Assembly (NCBI RefSeq): GCF_041949975.1
Contig: NZ_JBHFQG010000001.1
Span: 1-64,000 of the forward strand
Origin: Alteribacillus sp041949975
GTDB lineage: Bacteria; Bacillota; Bacilli; Bacillales; Marinococcaceae
Reading direction: 5' to 3'
DNA length: 64,000 nt
Under the pieces are notes generated by a model. The model saw only the letters and a list, made by a program, of their open reading frames with translations. It made no database searches and had not been told where the DNA came from. Within the stretch, counting starts at the first letter, position 1. Each line of letters starts with the position of its first letter. Of this stretch, positions 36,205 to 44,135 are shown piece by piece. The position numbers and the translations under genes are program-made.

Positions 36205-36654
36205 CTACCACTCACTCCGCCACACATAATAGCGGTGGACTAAATAATAGGCGGTTAAATATGCGAGGAAAGTTTTCATTAAGTTCCAGCCATTTCGATA
36301 TGCTGCCCAGCCGATGAATTTTGAGGTGAATTCAAATATGGTTAACAGGCACGCAAAAACGACGATCCATGAAGATGGACGCTCTCGTTCTTTCGTTTTT
36401 CTTATTAAATAAACCATTAACACACCTGAAATAGGATATAATCCTAAATTTAAAGGAATGGTGGTTATGAACTGCCATTTTTTCCGGATGGGTTTCAATA
36501 CCCAGTAATTATTGTAATGCCCCCATAAGTCGATGACGTTCGCGATCACCATCCCAAAAGGGAGCAATCGTAAAAAAAGCTTCTTGTCCTGTTTAAATAA
36601 CCATATCCCTAAAAGCCATGGAAATAGAAAGAAAAGTAAGATATTAATTCGCAT
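36205..36654 (-). CDS. CBO0543-family integral membrane protein
   Basis: 149 residues with about five membrane spans. Diagnostic stretches of the CBO0543 family are HYNNYWVLKPIRKKWQF, TTIPLNLGLYPISGVLMVYL and an aromatic, basic C-terminus. GAGGTGA precedes the ATG. Function is unknown. The gene sits alone between two arrays of the same degenerate intergenic repeat. Confidence 0.82.
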   Translation of the reverse strand: MRINILLFFLFPWLLGIWLFKQDKKLFLRLLPFGMVIANVIDLWGHYNNYWVLKPIRKKWQFITTIPLNLGLYPISGVLMVYLIRKTKERERPSSWIVVFACLLTIFEFTSKFIGWAAYRNGWNLMKTFLAYLTAYYLVHRYYVWRSEW

Positions 36655-36764
36655 TAAAAATCACCTCATTTACATTTTGGGAATCAGACTAACAATATAT
36701 ACTTCAGGGAGGAAAGGTAATGAAGTGTTGGCGCCTGTTTTTTAAGCTGGTGAATACACTGATT

Positions 36765-36965
36765 GGTTACTTAAAGTCATCGTTGGTGCCCATATTAGCT
36801 GAAAAAACAGCAGTCGCCAAAGAAGGGTCTTGGACCGGTGAAAGTGGTTTTTCAATAAAACGGTAACCAACAAGGTTTCTTAGCTCCTGATTTTAGTTGC
36901 TGTGATGAAATAGCGTCACTAAGAGCATTCTGCCATCCTGGTCAACACTATCAAAATCTATCTGC
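36765..36965. repeat. Degenerate ~50-bp-period repeat array B
   Basis: Units begin near 36765 (GGTTACTTAAAG), 36812 (AGTCGCCAAAGAAGGG), 36862 (GGTAACCAACAAGG) and 36913 (GCGTCACTAAGAGC), followed by partial copies. Each includes TTGGTGCCC, TTGGACCG, TTAGCTCC or CATCCTGG at the same offset as in array A. The 350 bp between the CBO0543 and sigma-factor genes contain nothing else recognisable. Confidence 0.6.
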
Positions 36966-37003
36966 ACTCTTGAGGAGGAAAGGGGAGATTCCCCCTGCCT
37001 TCT

Positions 37004-37510
37004 TTAATCAACTAGAAAAGCTGATCCTCGCAGCTTATTAATCGCATTCTTCCGCCACGTCTTCACCGACGACGGTGCGACCTTATATTTCTCTGCAATC
37101 TCGGTTATTCCGCGACCATAAACGACATGCTCGATCACCCAGTCCTGTTCTCTTGGGCTCAATGCTTCTAAATAAGGAGCAAGACTATTAATTTCTTGAT
37201 AAATACTTTCACTGCAGGGAGCGGCGGGTTCGGTGTTTTGTTCGAAATCACTTGGTTCATAGCGTTCTTCGTACCTCGATTCTTTTCTCAAGTGAGCGAG
37301 CATTTCACCTCTAACATATGAAAACGCGAAACTGGAAAAGGCACCTTTTTCTGCATCGAATTGTTCGTATGCTTTCCAGAGGGCGATAAACCCGATGTGC
37401 GTGTATTCTTCTGTATTTTTGTAAATCCTCAGTCGTTTGATCATTCCTAAGACAAGCGGCGTAAAGTCTTCGGCTACTTCTTCAAACGGAATGCCTAGTG
37501 CGTGGTTCAT
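37004..37510 (-). CDS. Sigma-70 family RNA polymerase sigma factor (short, regions 2 and 4)
   Basis: 168 residues. Region 2 (about 15-80) shows YTHIGFIALWKAYEQFDAEK and FSSFAFSYVRGEMLAHLRKE. Region 4 (about 115-160) shows LSPREQDWVIEHVVYGRG and ITEIAEKYKVAPSSVKTWRK, a DNA-recognition helix-turn-helix. Region 3 is lacking, so it is an ECF-sized factor, close to the group of Bacillus sigma factors related to SigI/SigO-type or sporulation-derived short factors. Its start overlaps the stop of a small upstream gene in ATGA. No recognisable anti-sigma domain is adjacent. Targets are unknown. Confidence 0.82.
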   Translation of the reverse strand: MNHALGIPFEEVAEDFTPLVLGMIKRLRIYKNTEEYTHIGFIALWKAYEQFDAEKGAFSSFAFSYVRGEMLAHLRKESRYEERYEPSDFEQNTEPAAPCSESIYQEINSLAPYLEALSPREQDWVIEHVVYGRGITEIAEKYKVAPSSVKTWRKNAINKLRGSAFLVD

Positions 37511-37695
37511 GCTATCTTTTCTCCAATAAGAACGGCGCGCCTTCTCTTGTATTCCATGGTAGCTTGATCATAATTGGAAAAAGAAATAGCGGCGAATCGC
37601 AGAATAACAGGTTTTACAGCTGCAGAGAAATCCATATTTAAAATTAAAAACCCCTGCATTTCAAAACCACTGTACTTTTTATCACAACATTCCAA
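37507..37695 (-). CDS. Small protein translationally coupled to the sigma factor
   Basis: Up to 62 residues, from a TTG at 37695; starts at internal ATG codons (37659 or 37638) are equally possible because no strong ribosome site decides. The conserved-looking part is FSAAVKPVILRFAAISFSNY, then a basic end (EYKRRRAVLIGEKIA). The four-base overlap with the sigma-factor start implies a functional link. It might be an accessory or regulatory subunit, as RsoA is for SigO in B. subtilis, but the sequence similarity is not evident to me. Confidence 0.5.
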   Translation of the reverse strand: MECCDKKYSGFEMQGFLILNMDFSAAVKPVILRFAAISFSNYDQATMEYKRRRAVLIGEKIA

Positions 37696-37741
37696 GTTCC
37701 GTGCAAATTGTAGAAAGGAGCCAGTTTTTTGTTAATAGAAC

Positions 37742-37769
37742 TAAAAAACACTGAAATCTCAGTGTTTTT
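37742..37769. terminator. Orphan terminator-like hairpin
   Basis: AAAAACACTGA pairs perfectly with TCAGTGTTTTT around AATC. It could work in either direction. No gene ends immediately before it on either strand, so it may be the remains of a deleted neighbour or an attenuator of the sigma operon. Confidence 0.6.
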
Positions 37770-37858
37770 ACAATTATATCAAGCTGGAATAGATAACCAA
37801 TTGTGATAAGATTAGCGTATAAATTTGACTTAAATTGGGAGAGGCGGAGGTTAAAAGC

Positions 37859-38013
37859 ATGAAAGCAGCATATTCGATTATGATGGTACTTATATTATGG
37901 ATGGGTACAGCAGCCTGCAGTTCAGAAGAGAATATGGAAACGGAAGCGGATCAGGTAGATCAACAAGAAGAGCAGTAGACAGGAGAAGAAAGTGGTTTTT
38001 CGGAGGAAGAAAG
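37859..38013 (+). pseudogene. Acidic lipoprotein remnant joined to a dehydrogenase fragment
   Basis: ATG at 37859, after GGCGGAGG, encodes a lipoprotein signal peptide with lipobox GTAAC at Cys20, followed by an acidic linker (SSEENMETEADQVDQQEEQ). A TAG at 37976 ends it after 39 codons, but the same frame continues with more Glu-rich sequence (TGEESGFSEEESQEE) until about 38010. There the sequence changes to alcohol dehydrogenase. The original gene thus lost its 3' part by deletion. Confidence 0.6.
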
Positions 38014-38742
38014 TCAAGAGGAGACAATGTGCATTGTGAAAATCTGGTTTTTCCCGGTTTAACTGCTGATGGGGGGGACGCGGAATATTTAAAAACCTCT
38101 GAACGAGCTCTGATAAAATTAGAAAACGGCGTGGAACCAAAAGATGTAGCACCTTTGGCAGACGCTGGAATAACAGCTTATAGAGCGGTTCAAAAAGCTG
38201 CTCCTTTAGCTAAACCAGGAACAAAAGCACTATTAATTGGAATGGGTGGGCTTGGTCACATAGCGGTGCAGCTTCTGCGAGAATTTGGTAATTCCGATAT
38301 CATTGCTATGGATACCAATGAAGAAAGGTTAAAATTAGCCGTCGACTACGGGGCGGATGAAAATGTTTTAGTTAAAGATGGAATGATTGAAGAGGTGCTG
38401 CATCTTTCTGAAGACAAAGGAGTAGATTTAATTATAGATCTTGTAGGAATAGATCAAACCCATGAAGATAGCATGAAAATGCTGAAAAAGGGCGGTTCCT
38501 ATTTTGTAGTTGGTTATGGTGGTGCGTTACATGTACCTTCATTGAATATTATTAATAATGAAGTGAATATAGTGGGGAGTCTTGTGGGCAATTACAATCA
38601 ATTGTATGAATTAATGAAATTACATGCGAAAGGGAAAATACACCTGCACTCTACTTCTTATCCATTGAGCGAAGCGAATGAAGTCTTAAAAATGCTGGAC
38701 GAGGGAAAAATTAACGGCCGTACCGTTTTAGTTCCAGGATAA
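38014..38742 (+). pseudogene. Zinc-type alcohol dehydrogenase, 5'-truncated
   Basis: From about 38014 the frame encodes ENLVFPGLTADGGDAEYL and the full Rossmann domain (LLIGMGGLGHIAVQLL, DTNEERLKLAVDYGAD, VVGYGG), ending with TVLVPG. This is the C-terminal two thirds of a medium-chain NAD(P)-dependent alcohol dehydrogenase. About 100 N-terminal residues with the catalytic Cys and His zinc ligands are missing. The expected promoter and start are replaced by the lipoprotein remnant. The ATG codons inside the open frame lack good ribosome sites, and any product would be inactive. Confidence 0.75.
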
Positions 38743-38801
38743 AATACTTAAATCGAAGGGTTTGCCTAAGAGGCACCTTAATATAAATTGAATGCAAAAG
38801 T

Positions 38802-38845
38802 AGCGTTTCTTCGTCGATTTACACGGTGAAGAAGCGCTGTTTTAA
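38802..38845 (+). terminator. Terminator after the dehydrogenase remnant
   Basis: AGCGTTTCTTC pairs with GAAGAAGCGCT across a 15-base loop, followed by GTTTTAAT. Confidence 0.75.
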
Positions 38846-38910
38846 TGTAAGAGGAGTCCAAAGTACTGTTGACTTAAAATGAAACATCGACTAGAATTCT
38901 TGTACATAAA

Positions 38911-38925
38911 TAGTAATGATTACGA
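38911..38925. promoter_or_regulatory. Zur-box-like operator
   Basis: TAGTAATGATTACGA matches the Bacillus Zur consensus TCGTAATNATTACGA at 14 of 15 positions. It lies upstream of the ferredoxin-like remnant and the CobW GTPase gene, which belongs to a family often controlled by zinc limitation. The regulator gene itself is not in the window. Confidence 0.75.
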
Positions 38926-38950
38926 TTATTGATTTGATGGATATACACAT

Positions 38951-39237
38951 GGTCATCAAGCCATCCGTGACGAAATAAAAAACTGGTCTGGCTGAATACA
39001 TTCACACCACCCGGACGCGCTGTAACGGAAGATGTGAAGATGCTTGTGTTGTGGTGGTTTACCCGGAAGGAGTATGGTACAAAGCAATCAGCCCTGATTT
39101 GGGGGAGAAAAATTATTAATCAACATATCCAAAAAAATGAGCCTCTTCACCCGTTAATTACTTACCGTTACCAATATACAAGCTTTGAGCCTGGCAATAT
39201 ATCTTCTGTTGGCATATCTAAATCTACAAAACAATAA
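38951..39237 (+). pseudogene. (2Fe-2S) ferredoxin-domain protein remnant
   Basis: Pieces in three frames read GHQAIRDEIKNWSG, then EYIHTTRTRCNGRCEDACVV (38994 on), then VVYPEGVWYKAISPDLGEK. After an extra A in the run near 39109-39113 they continue IINQHIQKNEPLHPLITYRY to TAA at 39235. The CNGRCEDAC block and the tail match thioredoxin-fold (2Fe-2S) ferredoxins. The N-terminal cysteines are not seen. It is 38 bp upstream of the CobW gene in the putative Zur-controlled unit. Confidence 0.7.
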
Positions 39238-39274
39238 TAATAAACGTATTTTCTAACTGGGGAGGAGAGCTATT

Positions 39275-40201
39275 TTGAACCATCACCGAGCAGATATTTA
39301 CATCTTAAACGGTTTTCTCGGAAGCGGAAAAAGCACGATGCTCAGGCACTTACTTCAGAAAGAGAAAGAAGCTGGAAGGAATGTGGCTGTTTTGATGAAT
39401 GAATTGGGAGAGAAAAGCATTGATTCATCCGTTGTTCCTTCCGATACAACATTAAAAGAGCTATTAAACGGCTGCATCTGTTGTACCATCAAGGGCCAGC
39501 TCAGCCAGCAATTGGACGATTTATTCAATCAACACACACTTGATGCGGTATACATTGAAGCAACTGGTGCAGCTCATCCTGTCGAAGTCATTGAGGCTTG
39601 CACTCATCCATTTATCGCAGACAAATTAAGAATAAAAGCCGTCACCACTCTGGTTGACACGAAACAATGGATAGAGAAAAAAGGAAGCATCAAGGTAAAA
39701 AAATTAATGAAAGAGCAAGTAAAATATGCCGATATTGTCGTTCTTAATAAGATAGACAAAGTAAGCAGAAGCGAACAAGAGACGGCAAATCAAACGATAA
39801 AAGAAATAAATCCAAAAGCAAAAGTTCTTCTTACCACGTACGCTCATATAGATTTAACGATTTTATTTTCACAAAAAAATCATTCGTCTTTTCTGTCGCA
39901 AACGGAAAATAATACGCATGCAGAGAAAGATCTGCATCTTCACTCTTTAACATTCCCGCTGCCAAAACAAGTAAGCCGGCTCAAGTTTTCTCAGTGGATC
40001 AAAGAAATGGAAGCAAATGTATTTCGAATGAAAGGATTTGTAAGGTTTACCAGCGGCCCCGAAATTTTTCTGTTTAATTACTCTTATGGAGGATTAACCT
40101 TTGAGAAATATCATCAAGAAAGAGATGTTTCCCTGGTTCTGGTCATCATCGGAGAGGACCTTGATGAGAAAAAAATCAAGAAAGGACTTCAACTGCTTTA
40201 A
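39275..40201 (+). CDS. CobW/COG0523-family GTPase, probable zinc metallochaperone
   Basis: 308 residues from the TTG at 39275 after GGGGAGGAG. P-loop GFLGSGKST (13-21), metal-binding CxCC motif GCICC (Cys67, Cys69, Cys70), IEATGAAHP, NKID and a C-terminal CobW_C domain with a His-containing linker (HAEKDLHLHSL) are all present. COG0523 GTPases insert metals into client proteins. Members behind Zur boxes (ZagA/YciC/ZinU) act under zinc starvation. It sits between two broken Fe-S genes (ferredoxin and SufU-like), suggesting a former zinc-limitation back-up unit. It appears intact. Confidence 0.86.
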   Translation: MNHHRADIYILNGFLGSGKSTMLRHLLQKEKEAGRNVAVLMNELGEKSIDSSVVPSDTTLKELLNGCICCTIKGQLSQQLDDLFNQHTLDAVYIEATGAAHPVEVIEACTHPFIADKLRIKAVTTLVDTKQWIEKKGSIKVKKLMKEQVKYADIVVLNKIDKVSRSEQETANQTIKEINPKAKVLLTTYAHIDLTILFSQKNHSSFLSQTENNTHAEKDLHLHSLTFPLPKQVSRLKFSQWIKEMEANVFRMKGFVRFTSGPEIFLFNYSYGGLTFEKYHQERDVSLVLVIIGEDLDEKKIKKGLQLL

Positions 40202-40215
40202 ACAAGGAGGATTGG

Positions 40216-40624
40216 ATGCTCGATCCATTGTACCGTCATCTTGTCATGGACCATGCAAAGTACCGGCGAAATCATGGGGCATTAAAAGGAGAAGGCGTAC
40301 ACCACCTATATTATAAAAATCCAACATGCCGAGTAATGACCTCTGTATTGGAACTTTTCTCCGGAGGGATAAAAGATATTTCCTTTGTTGGGGAAGGCTG
40401 GAGCATCAGCATTTTGTCTTGTTCCATGATGACTGATTGGTAAAAGGAAAAGCAATCGAAGAAGTAAAAAAAATAAAATGGAGGTGTTGATTAAAAAGGG
40501 ACATTCTCCTGACTTCGTAGATTTAGGCGATGTTTTGGCGCTAGCGTTCACCGGCCATAATTGCTTAATGGCCTGGCAGGCACTCGATAAAGCATTAGAG
40601 ACAACGAACAAAAATAAGTTCATG
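40216..40624 (+). pseudogene. SufU-like Fe-S scaffold/sulfurtransferase, frameshifted
   Basis: ATG at 40216 follows GGAGG. The frame reads LYRHLVMDHAKYRRNHGALK, KNPTCRVMTSVLELF and SGGIKDISFVGEGWSISILS, then SMMTDW and a stop at 40441. Out of frame it continues LVKGKAIEEVKK, then IKKGHSPDFVDLGDVLALA and HNCLMAWQALDKALE. This is SufU. The second of the three conserved cysteines is Trp (GWSIS instead of GCSIS), in addition to two frame breaks. Its place directly after the CobW gene implies a former role in the same zinc-responsive unit. Confidence 0.78.
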
Positions 40625-41019
40625 GGCAGGGTTACCTATTATGGCAAGCCTGTCCTTTCTGTCCCCGGCATTTCTTCACTATATTGTCCGTTTGTTTTCC
40701 TCTTTGATTTTCCCCATTGTAATCATTGTTTGTAGGAGTCATCATATATCCCATAAGTCCTCATTATCCACGACATATCCTTATTTTCTTTTTGCTTTAA
40801 TGATTTTCTGGCGTTCTTCATGTTGGGTTGGAATACGTCATCTTGACATAAAACGACTTTGTTAAGTCCACTATGATTTGCCACTTCTTACTGTAATAAG
40901 AACGTTAATTTTTTTACATTTCGATTAAATAGACACTTTTCCCTATTTTTTTTGATAGCATAACCATTGGTGATTTTTATACCATTTTAATACATTACTT
41001 AGGAGGAGGTGAACTGTCC
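40625..41019. other. Intergenic region upstream of the fusion gene
   Basis: Nearly 400 bp with no coding pattern that I can support. Short open frames on both strands lack ribosome sites and family features. The AT-rich stretch at 40900-41000 presumably holds the promoter of the large fusion gene. Confidence 0.5.
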
Positions 41020-44013
41020 TTGCTAAAAAAATTACTATCGTTATGTTTGATTCTAAATATTTTTGTTCTAGGTGGAATAGTTCACCCCCATTCAGTATCA
41101 AGTGAAGAAAATAGCGTTACTGATCCTACTGAAACATATGACAATTATGGTGTAAGTTCTTCCCACCCTGCCGCAGTTGAAGTCGGTATGGAAGTGCTTG
41201 AAAATGGTGGAAATGCCGTTGATGCTGCCATTGCCGTTTCATATGCGCTGGGAGTGGTAGAGCCGTTTGGATCAGGGATTGGCGGCGGGGGGCAAATGTT
41301 ACTTTTACCGCCAGACGAAAATGAACCTGTTGTTTATGACTATCGGGCAAGAGCCCCTTCTGATGAAGAGTGGGATGACAAAGTATCAGGTGTCCCTGGT
41401 CTCGTTAAAGGGCTGGATGTTATCTATCAGGATTATGGGTTAACACCATTTGAGGACCTTATTTCACCTGCAATTTCCCTAGCCAAAGACGGATTTAAGG
41501 TCGATTATCTATTATGGGAACGTCTTGAAGGCGCTTCTTATCGCATGCCGGTAGAAGATTTGCCGCATTTCTACCCTGAAGGTGAAGCTGTAGAGCCAGG
41601 AGAAACGTTAAAGCAGACGGAATTGGCAAAAACCCTAACTCAAATCAAAGAAAACGGTCCGAACGCTTTTTATAATGGTGAAATTAGTAAGCAATTAATC
41701 CAATCTGTTCCATACTTGGACGAAGAAGAGCTGGAAGAATATGAAGTTGAGATCACAGAACCTGTGAAAGGAGAACTAAATGACGGGACCATTTATTCTG
41801 CGAGTCCTCCTCTTGCCGGAGTGTCCGTCGTTCAGTCGTTACTACTTGCTGAAAAATTGAATATAGCTGAAACAAAAGATAATGAAGGTCAATTCGCCCA
41901 CTTAATGACAGAAATCTCAAAAGTAACAAAAAATGATCGAATAACAGAAGTCGGTGATCCGTCCTTTACTGATGTTGAGGTGGATGAGCTCATCAGCGAT
42001 AATCATATCGAAAACCTAGCAGATCAAATTTCTACTTCACATCTTTCACGAGAAACAGTGGATGATGAGGAAAATGTCGAAGACGAACATACAGATACGA
42101 CTCACTTTGTCATTATAGATCCGGATGGAATGGTCGTATCTGCAACCCATACATTAAGTAATTTCTTCGGTTCAGGAGACTATACGGCTGGTTTTTTTAT
42201 AAATAATTCAATTGAATATTTCAGCCGTTATAGCGATTCACCAAACAGTTATGAACCTGGCAAGCGCTCAAGAAGTTTAACAGCCCCGACTATATTTACC
42301 AATGAAGAAAGAGTTTTTGGAATCGGAACCCCAGGAGGAAACCGAATTCCACCTGTCATGGCACAAGTGTTAGCCAGGCATTTCTATTTTGATGAATCAC
42401 TTAAAGACGCTGTAGAAGCTAAACGGTTCTATGGAGAAGATGAAAATCTGTATGTAGAGGATGGTTTTTCTGATGAAGTATTGAAAGATATTACAAAAAA
42501 AGGATATCAATCTGATACAAAAAATTTGGCCGTCTATTTCGGGGGAATTCAATCCCTTGAATTAAATAAAGAAGACGGTTCAATTAATGGAATTGCCGAT
42601 GCACGACGAGCCGGATTATGGGATGCAAAAGATAAAAATAAATGGATAGATTATTTTGAGATTCTGTTTAGTATTTTCTTCATATTAGGGATTATTTTTC
42701 CATTGCTTCATTTAATCCATTCATCCCCTTGGTTTCGAACAAAAAGTGAAGGGGTTATTCGAAAACTTGAAAAAGAAAAGGGGATTAGTATTCTAGTCCC
42801 TTGTTACAATGAACAAGGAATTATCGAAACTTCAATTGAAAATATGAAATCATTATCTTATTCAAAGTTTGAGGTTGTTTATGTCAATGATGGTTCAACG
42901 GATCAGACACTTCCTCTTTTGAATAAGTTTTTAAAGTTGAAACCAAGCTCTAAAGCTCCACTCGGAAAATTGTCGCATAAAAAAGTGAAAAATGTTTATC
43001 AATCTGATCTTTATCCTAATATATACGTTATAGATAAATCGAATGGAGGAAAAGCTGATGCCTTAAATGCGGGTATTGAATATGCCAGCGAGAGTTTGGT
43101 TGTCACGTTAGATGCAGATACCATTTTGACAGATAGTGCCTTGCCAAAGGTCAATGAAACATTTGAAGATAAAGATGTTGTTGCTGCAGGTGGAATGGTG
43201 CACATATTACAAACCAAAACATCTAAACCGTTGAGCCGTTTGTCTTTACTTCATGCAAACATGTTAGTACGTTTACAAATGTTTGATTTTCTAAAAGCAT
43301 TCTATATTACAAAGTTATCACTGGCACGCTTTGATGCTTTAGCGATCATATCAGGAGCATTCGGTATTTTTAGAAAACAAGCTCTTATTGATATAGGGGG
43401 TTATCGATCAACGATAGGAGAGGATATTGACATAACATTACGCATACATAGGTACATATCCGGACATGTCAACAAAAAAGTTGTTCATATAAAAGACGCA
43501 ATTTCTTATACTGAGCTACCTGAAAACTGGAAGGATTTTTTCAAACAACGTATACGTTGGCAAAAAGCTTATATAGACTGCGTCATCCATTTGCGGTCCT
43601 TCTTTTCGAAAACTTTATTTACGAAAGCAGTCTCGTTTTTCTATATCGTTGAATCATTTCTAGTTGGGATCGTTTCTGCTTTTGTCATGACAGTTTTTTT
43701 TGTGGTGAACGCTATCTTGTATCCCCCTGATTCCTATTTATACTATACATTATTCTACTTGTCCTACCTTTTTGTATTTGGTGTTGTGTATGATTTAGCA
43801 GCCATTGCATTGAATAGGCATTACGGATTTAAGTTTCAAAAGAAGGATATATCTTCCTTATTTATTACAATTCTTATAGATGTTTTTCTCTATCGTTTTG
43901 TCCTGATATACGTGGCAATACACGGAACGATTGCTTATTTCTTTAACAAAGATTGGAATAAAGTTTCTCGAACAGGCCGGGATTATCAAACTGGTCCTAA
44001 ACGTGCTGCATAG
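41020..44013 (+). CDS. Fusion of gamma-glutamyltranspeptidase and membrane glycosyltransferase family 2
   Basis: 997 residues in one uninterrupted frame from TTG 41020 after AGGAGGAGGTG. A signal peptide or anchor (1-28) precedes a gamma-glutamyltranspeptidase domain (about 35-545). This shows GNAVDAAIAVSYALGVVEP, GSGIGGGGQML, the autocleavage and catalytic Thr360 in DTTHFVIIDPDG, FFGSGDYTAGFFINN and GTPGGNRIPPV. A membrane span (about 548-570) leads to a GT-2 domain with Asp624 (VNDGST), DxD Asp698/Asp700 (LDADT), GEDID at 800-804 and QRIRW at 843-847, the signature of processive synthases (PgaC, hyaluronan synthase type). About four C-terminal spans follow. Topology predicts an extracellular peptidase and a cytoplasmic synthase. 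The LCP and deacetylase genes downstream support an envelope-polymer role. Confidence 0.88.
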   Translation: MLKKLLSLCLILNIFVLGGIVHPHSVSSEENSVTDPTETYDNYGVSSSHPAAVEVGMEVLENGGNAVDAAIAVSYALGVVEPFGSGIGGGGQMLLLPPDENEPVVYDYRARAPSDEEWDDKVSGVPGLVKGLDVIYQDYGLTPFEDLISPAISLAKDGFKVDYLLWERLEGASYRMPVEDLPHFYPEGEAVEPGETLKQTELAKTLTQIKENGPNAFYNGEISKQLIQSVPYLDEEELEEYEVEITEPVKGELNDGTIYSASPPLAGVSVVQSLLLAEKLNIAETKDNEGQFAHLMTEISKVTKNDRITEVGDPSFTDVEVDELISDNHIENLADQISTSHLSRETVDDEENVEDEHTDTTHFVIIDPDGMVVSATHTLSNFFGSGDYTAGFFINNSIEYFSRYSDSPNSYEPGKRSRSLTAPTIFTNEERVFGIGTPGGNRIPPVMAQVLARHFYFDESLKDAVEAKRFYGEDENLYVEDGFSDEVLKDITKKGYQSDTKNLAVYFGGIQSLELNKEDGSINGIADARRAGLWDAKDKNKWIDYFEILFSIFFILGIIFPLLHLIHSSPWFRTKSEGVIRKLEKEKGISILVPCYNEQGIIETSIENMKSLSYSKFEVVYVNDGSTDQTLPLLNKFLKLKPSSKAPLGKLSHKKVKNVYQSDLYPNIYVIDKSNGGKADALNAGIEYASESLVVTLDADTILTDSALPKVNETFEDKDVVAAGGMVHILQTKTSKPLSRLSLLHANMLVRLQMFDFLKAFYITKLSLARFDALAIISGAFGIFRKQALIDIGGYRSTIGEDIDITLRIHRYISGHVNKKVVHIKDAISYTELPENWKDFFKQRIRWQKAYIDCVIHLRSFFSKTLFTKAVSFFYIVESFLVGIVSAFVMTVFFVVNAILYPPDSYLYYTLFYLSYLFVFGVVYDLAAIALNRHYGFKFQKKDISSLFITILIDVFLYRFVLIYVAIHGTIAYFFNKDWNKVSRTGRDYQTGPKRAA

Positions 44014-44041
44014 TCTAGTAGTTATAGTTAACCAAGTTAAA

Positions 44042-44085
44042 CGCCGTAAATACTCAATTCGTCTTGGGCTTTTACGGCATTTTTC
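44042..44085 (+). terminator. Terminator after the fusion gene
   Basis: CGCCGTAAA pairs with TTTACGGC(A) across an 18-base loop, followed by ATTTTTC. It separates the fusion gene from the LCP gene, so the two may be transcribed partly independently. Confidence 0.82.
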
Positions 44086-44135
44086 GTTCTTATTCTGAGA
44101 TGAACGAGGAGATTGAAATGCTAGGAGGTACCATA

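Noticed and set aside
35950..36965. CRISPR array
   Set aside because: The period is ~50 bp, but the units are degenerate throughout, with no constant repeat and unique spacer structure and no cas genes.
40641..40865. Plus-strand open frame after the SufU remnant
   Set aside because: Phe/Ser/Ile-rich with no ribosome site or family features; it looks like random open frame in AT-rich DNA.
41020..44013. Possibility that the GGT-GT2 fusion is a missed frameshift joining two genes
   Set aside because: The frame is continuous with no internal stop, the linker contains a credible membrane span, and no ribosome site with start codon is seen at the domain boundary. Still listed as a check.
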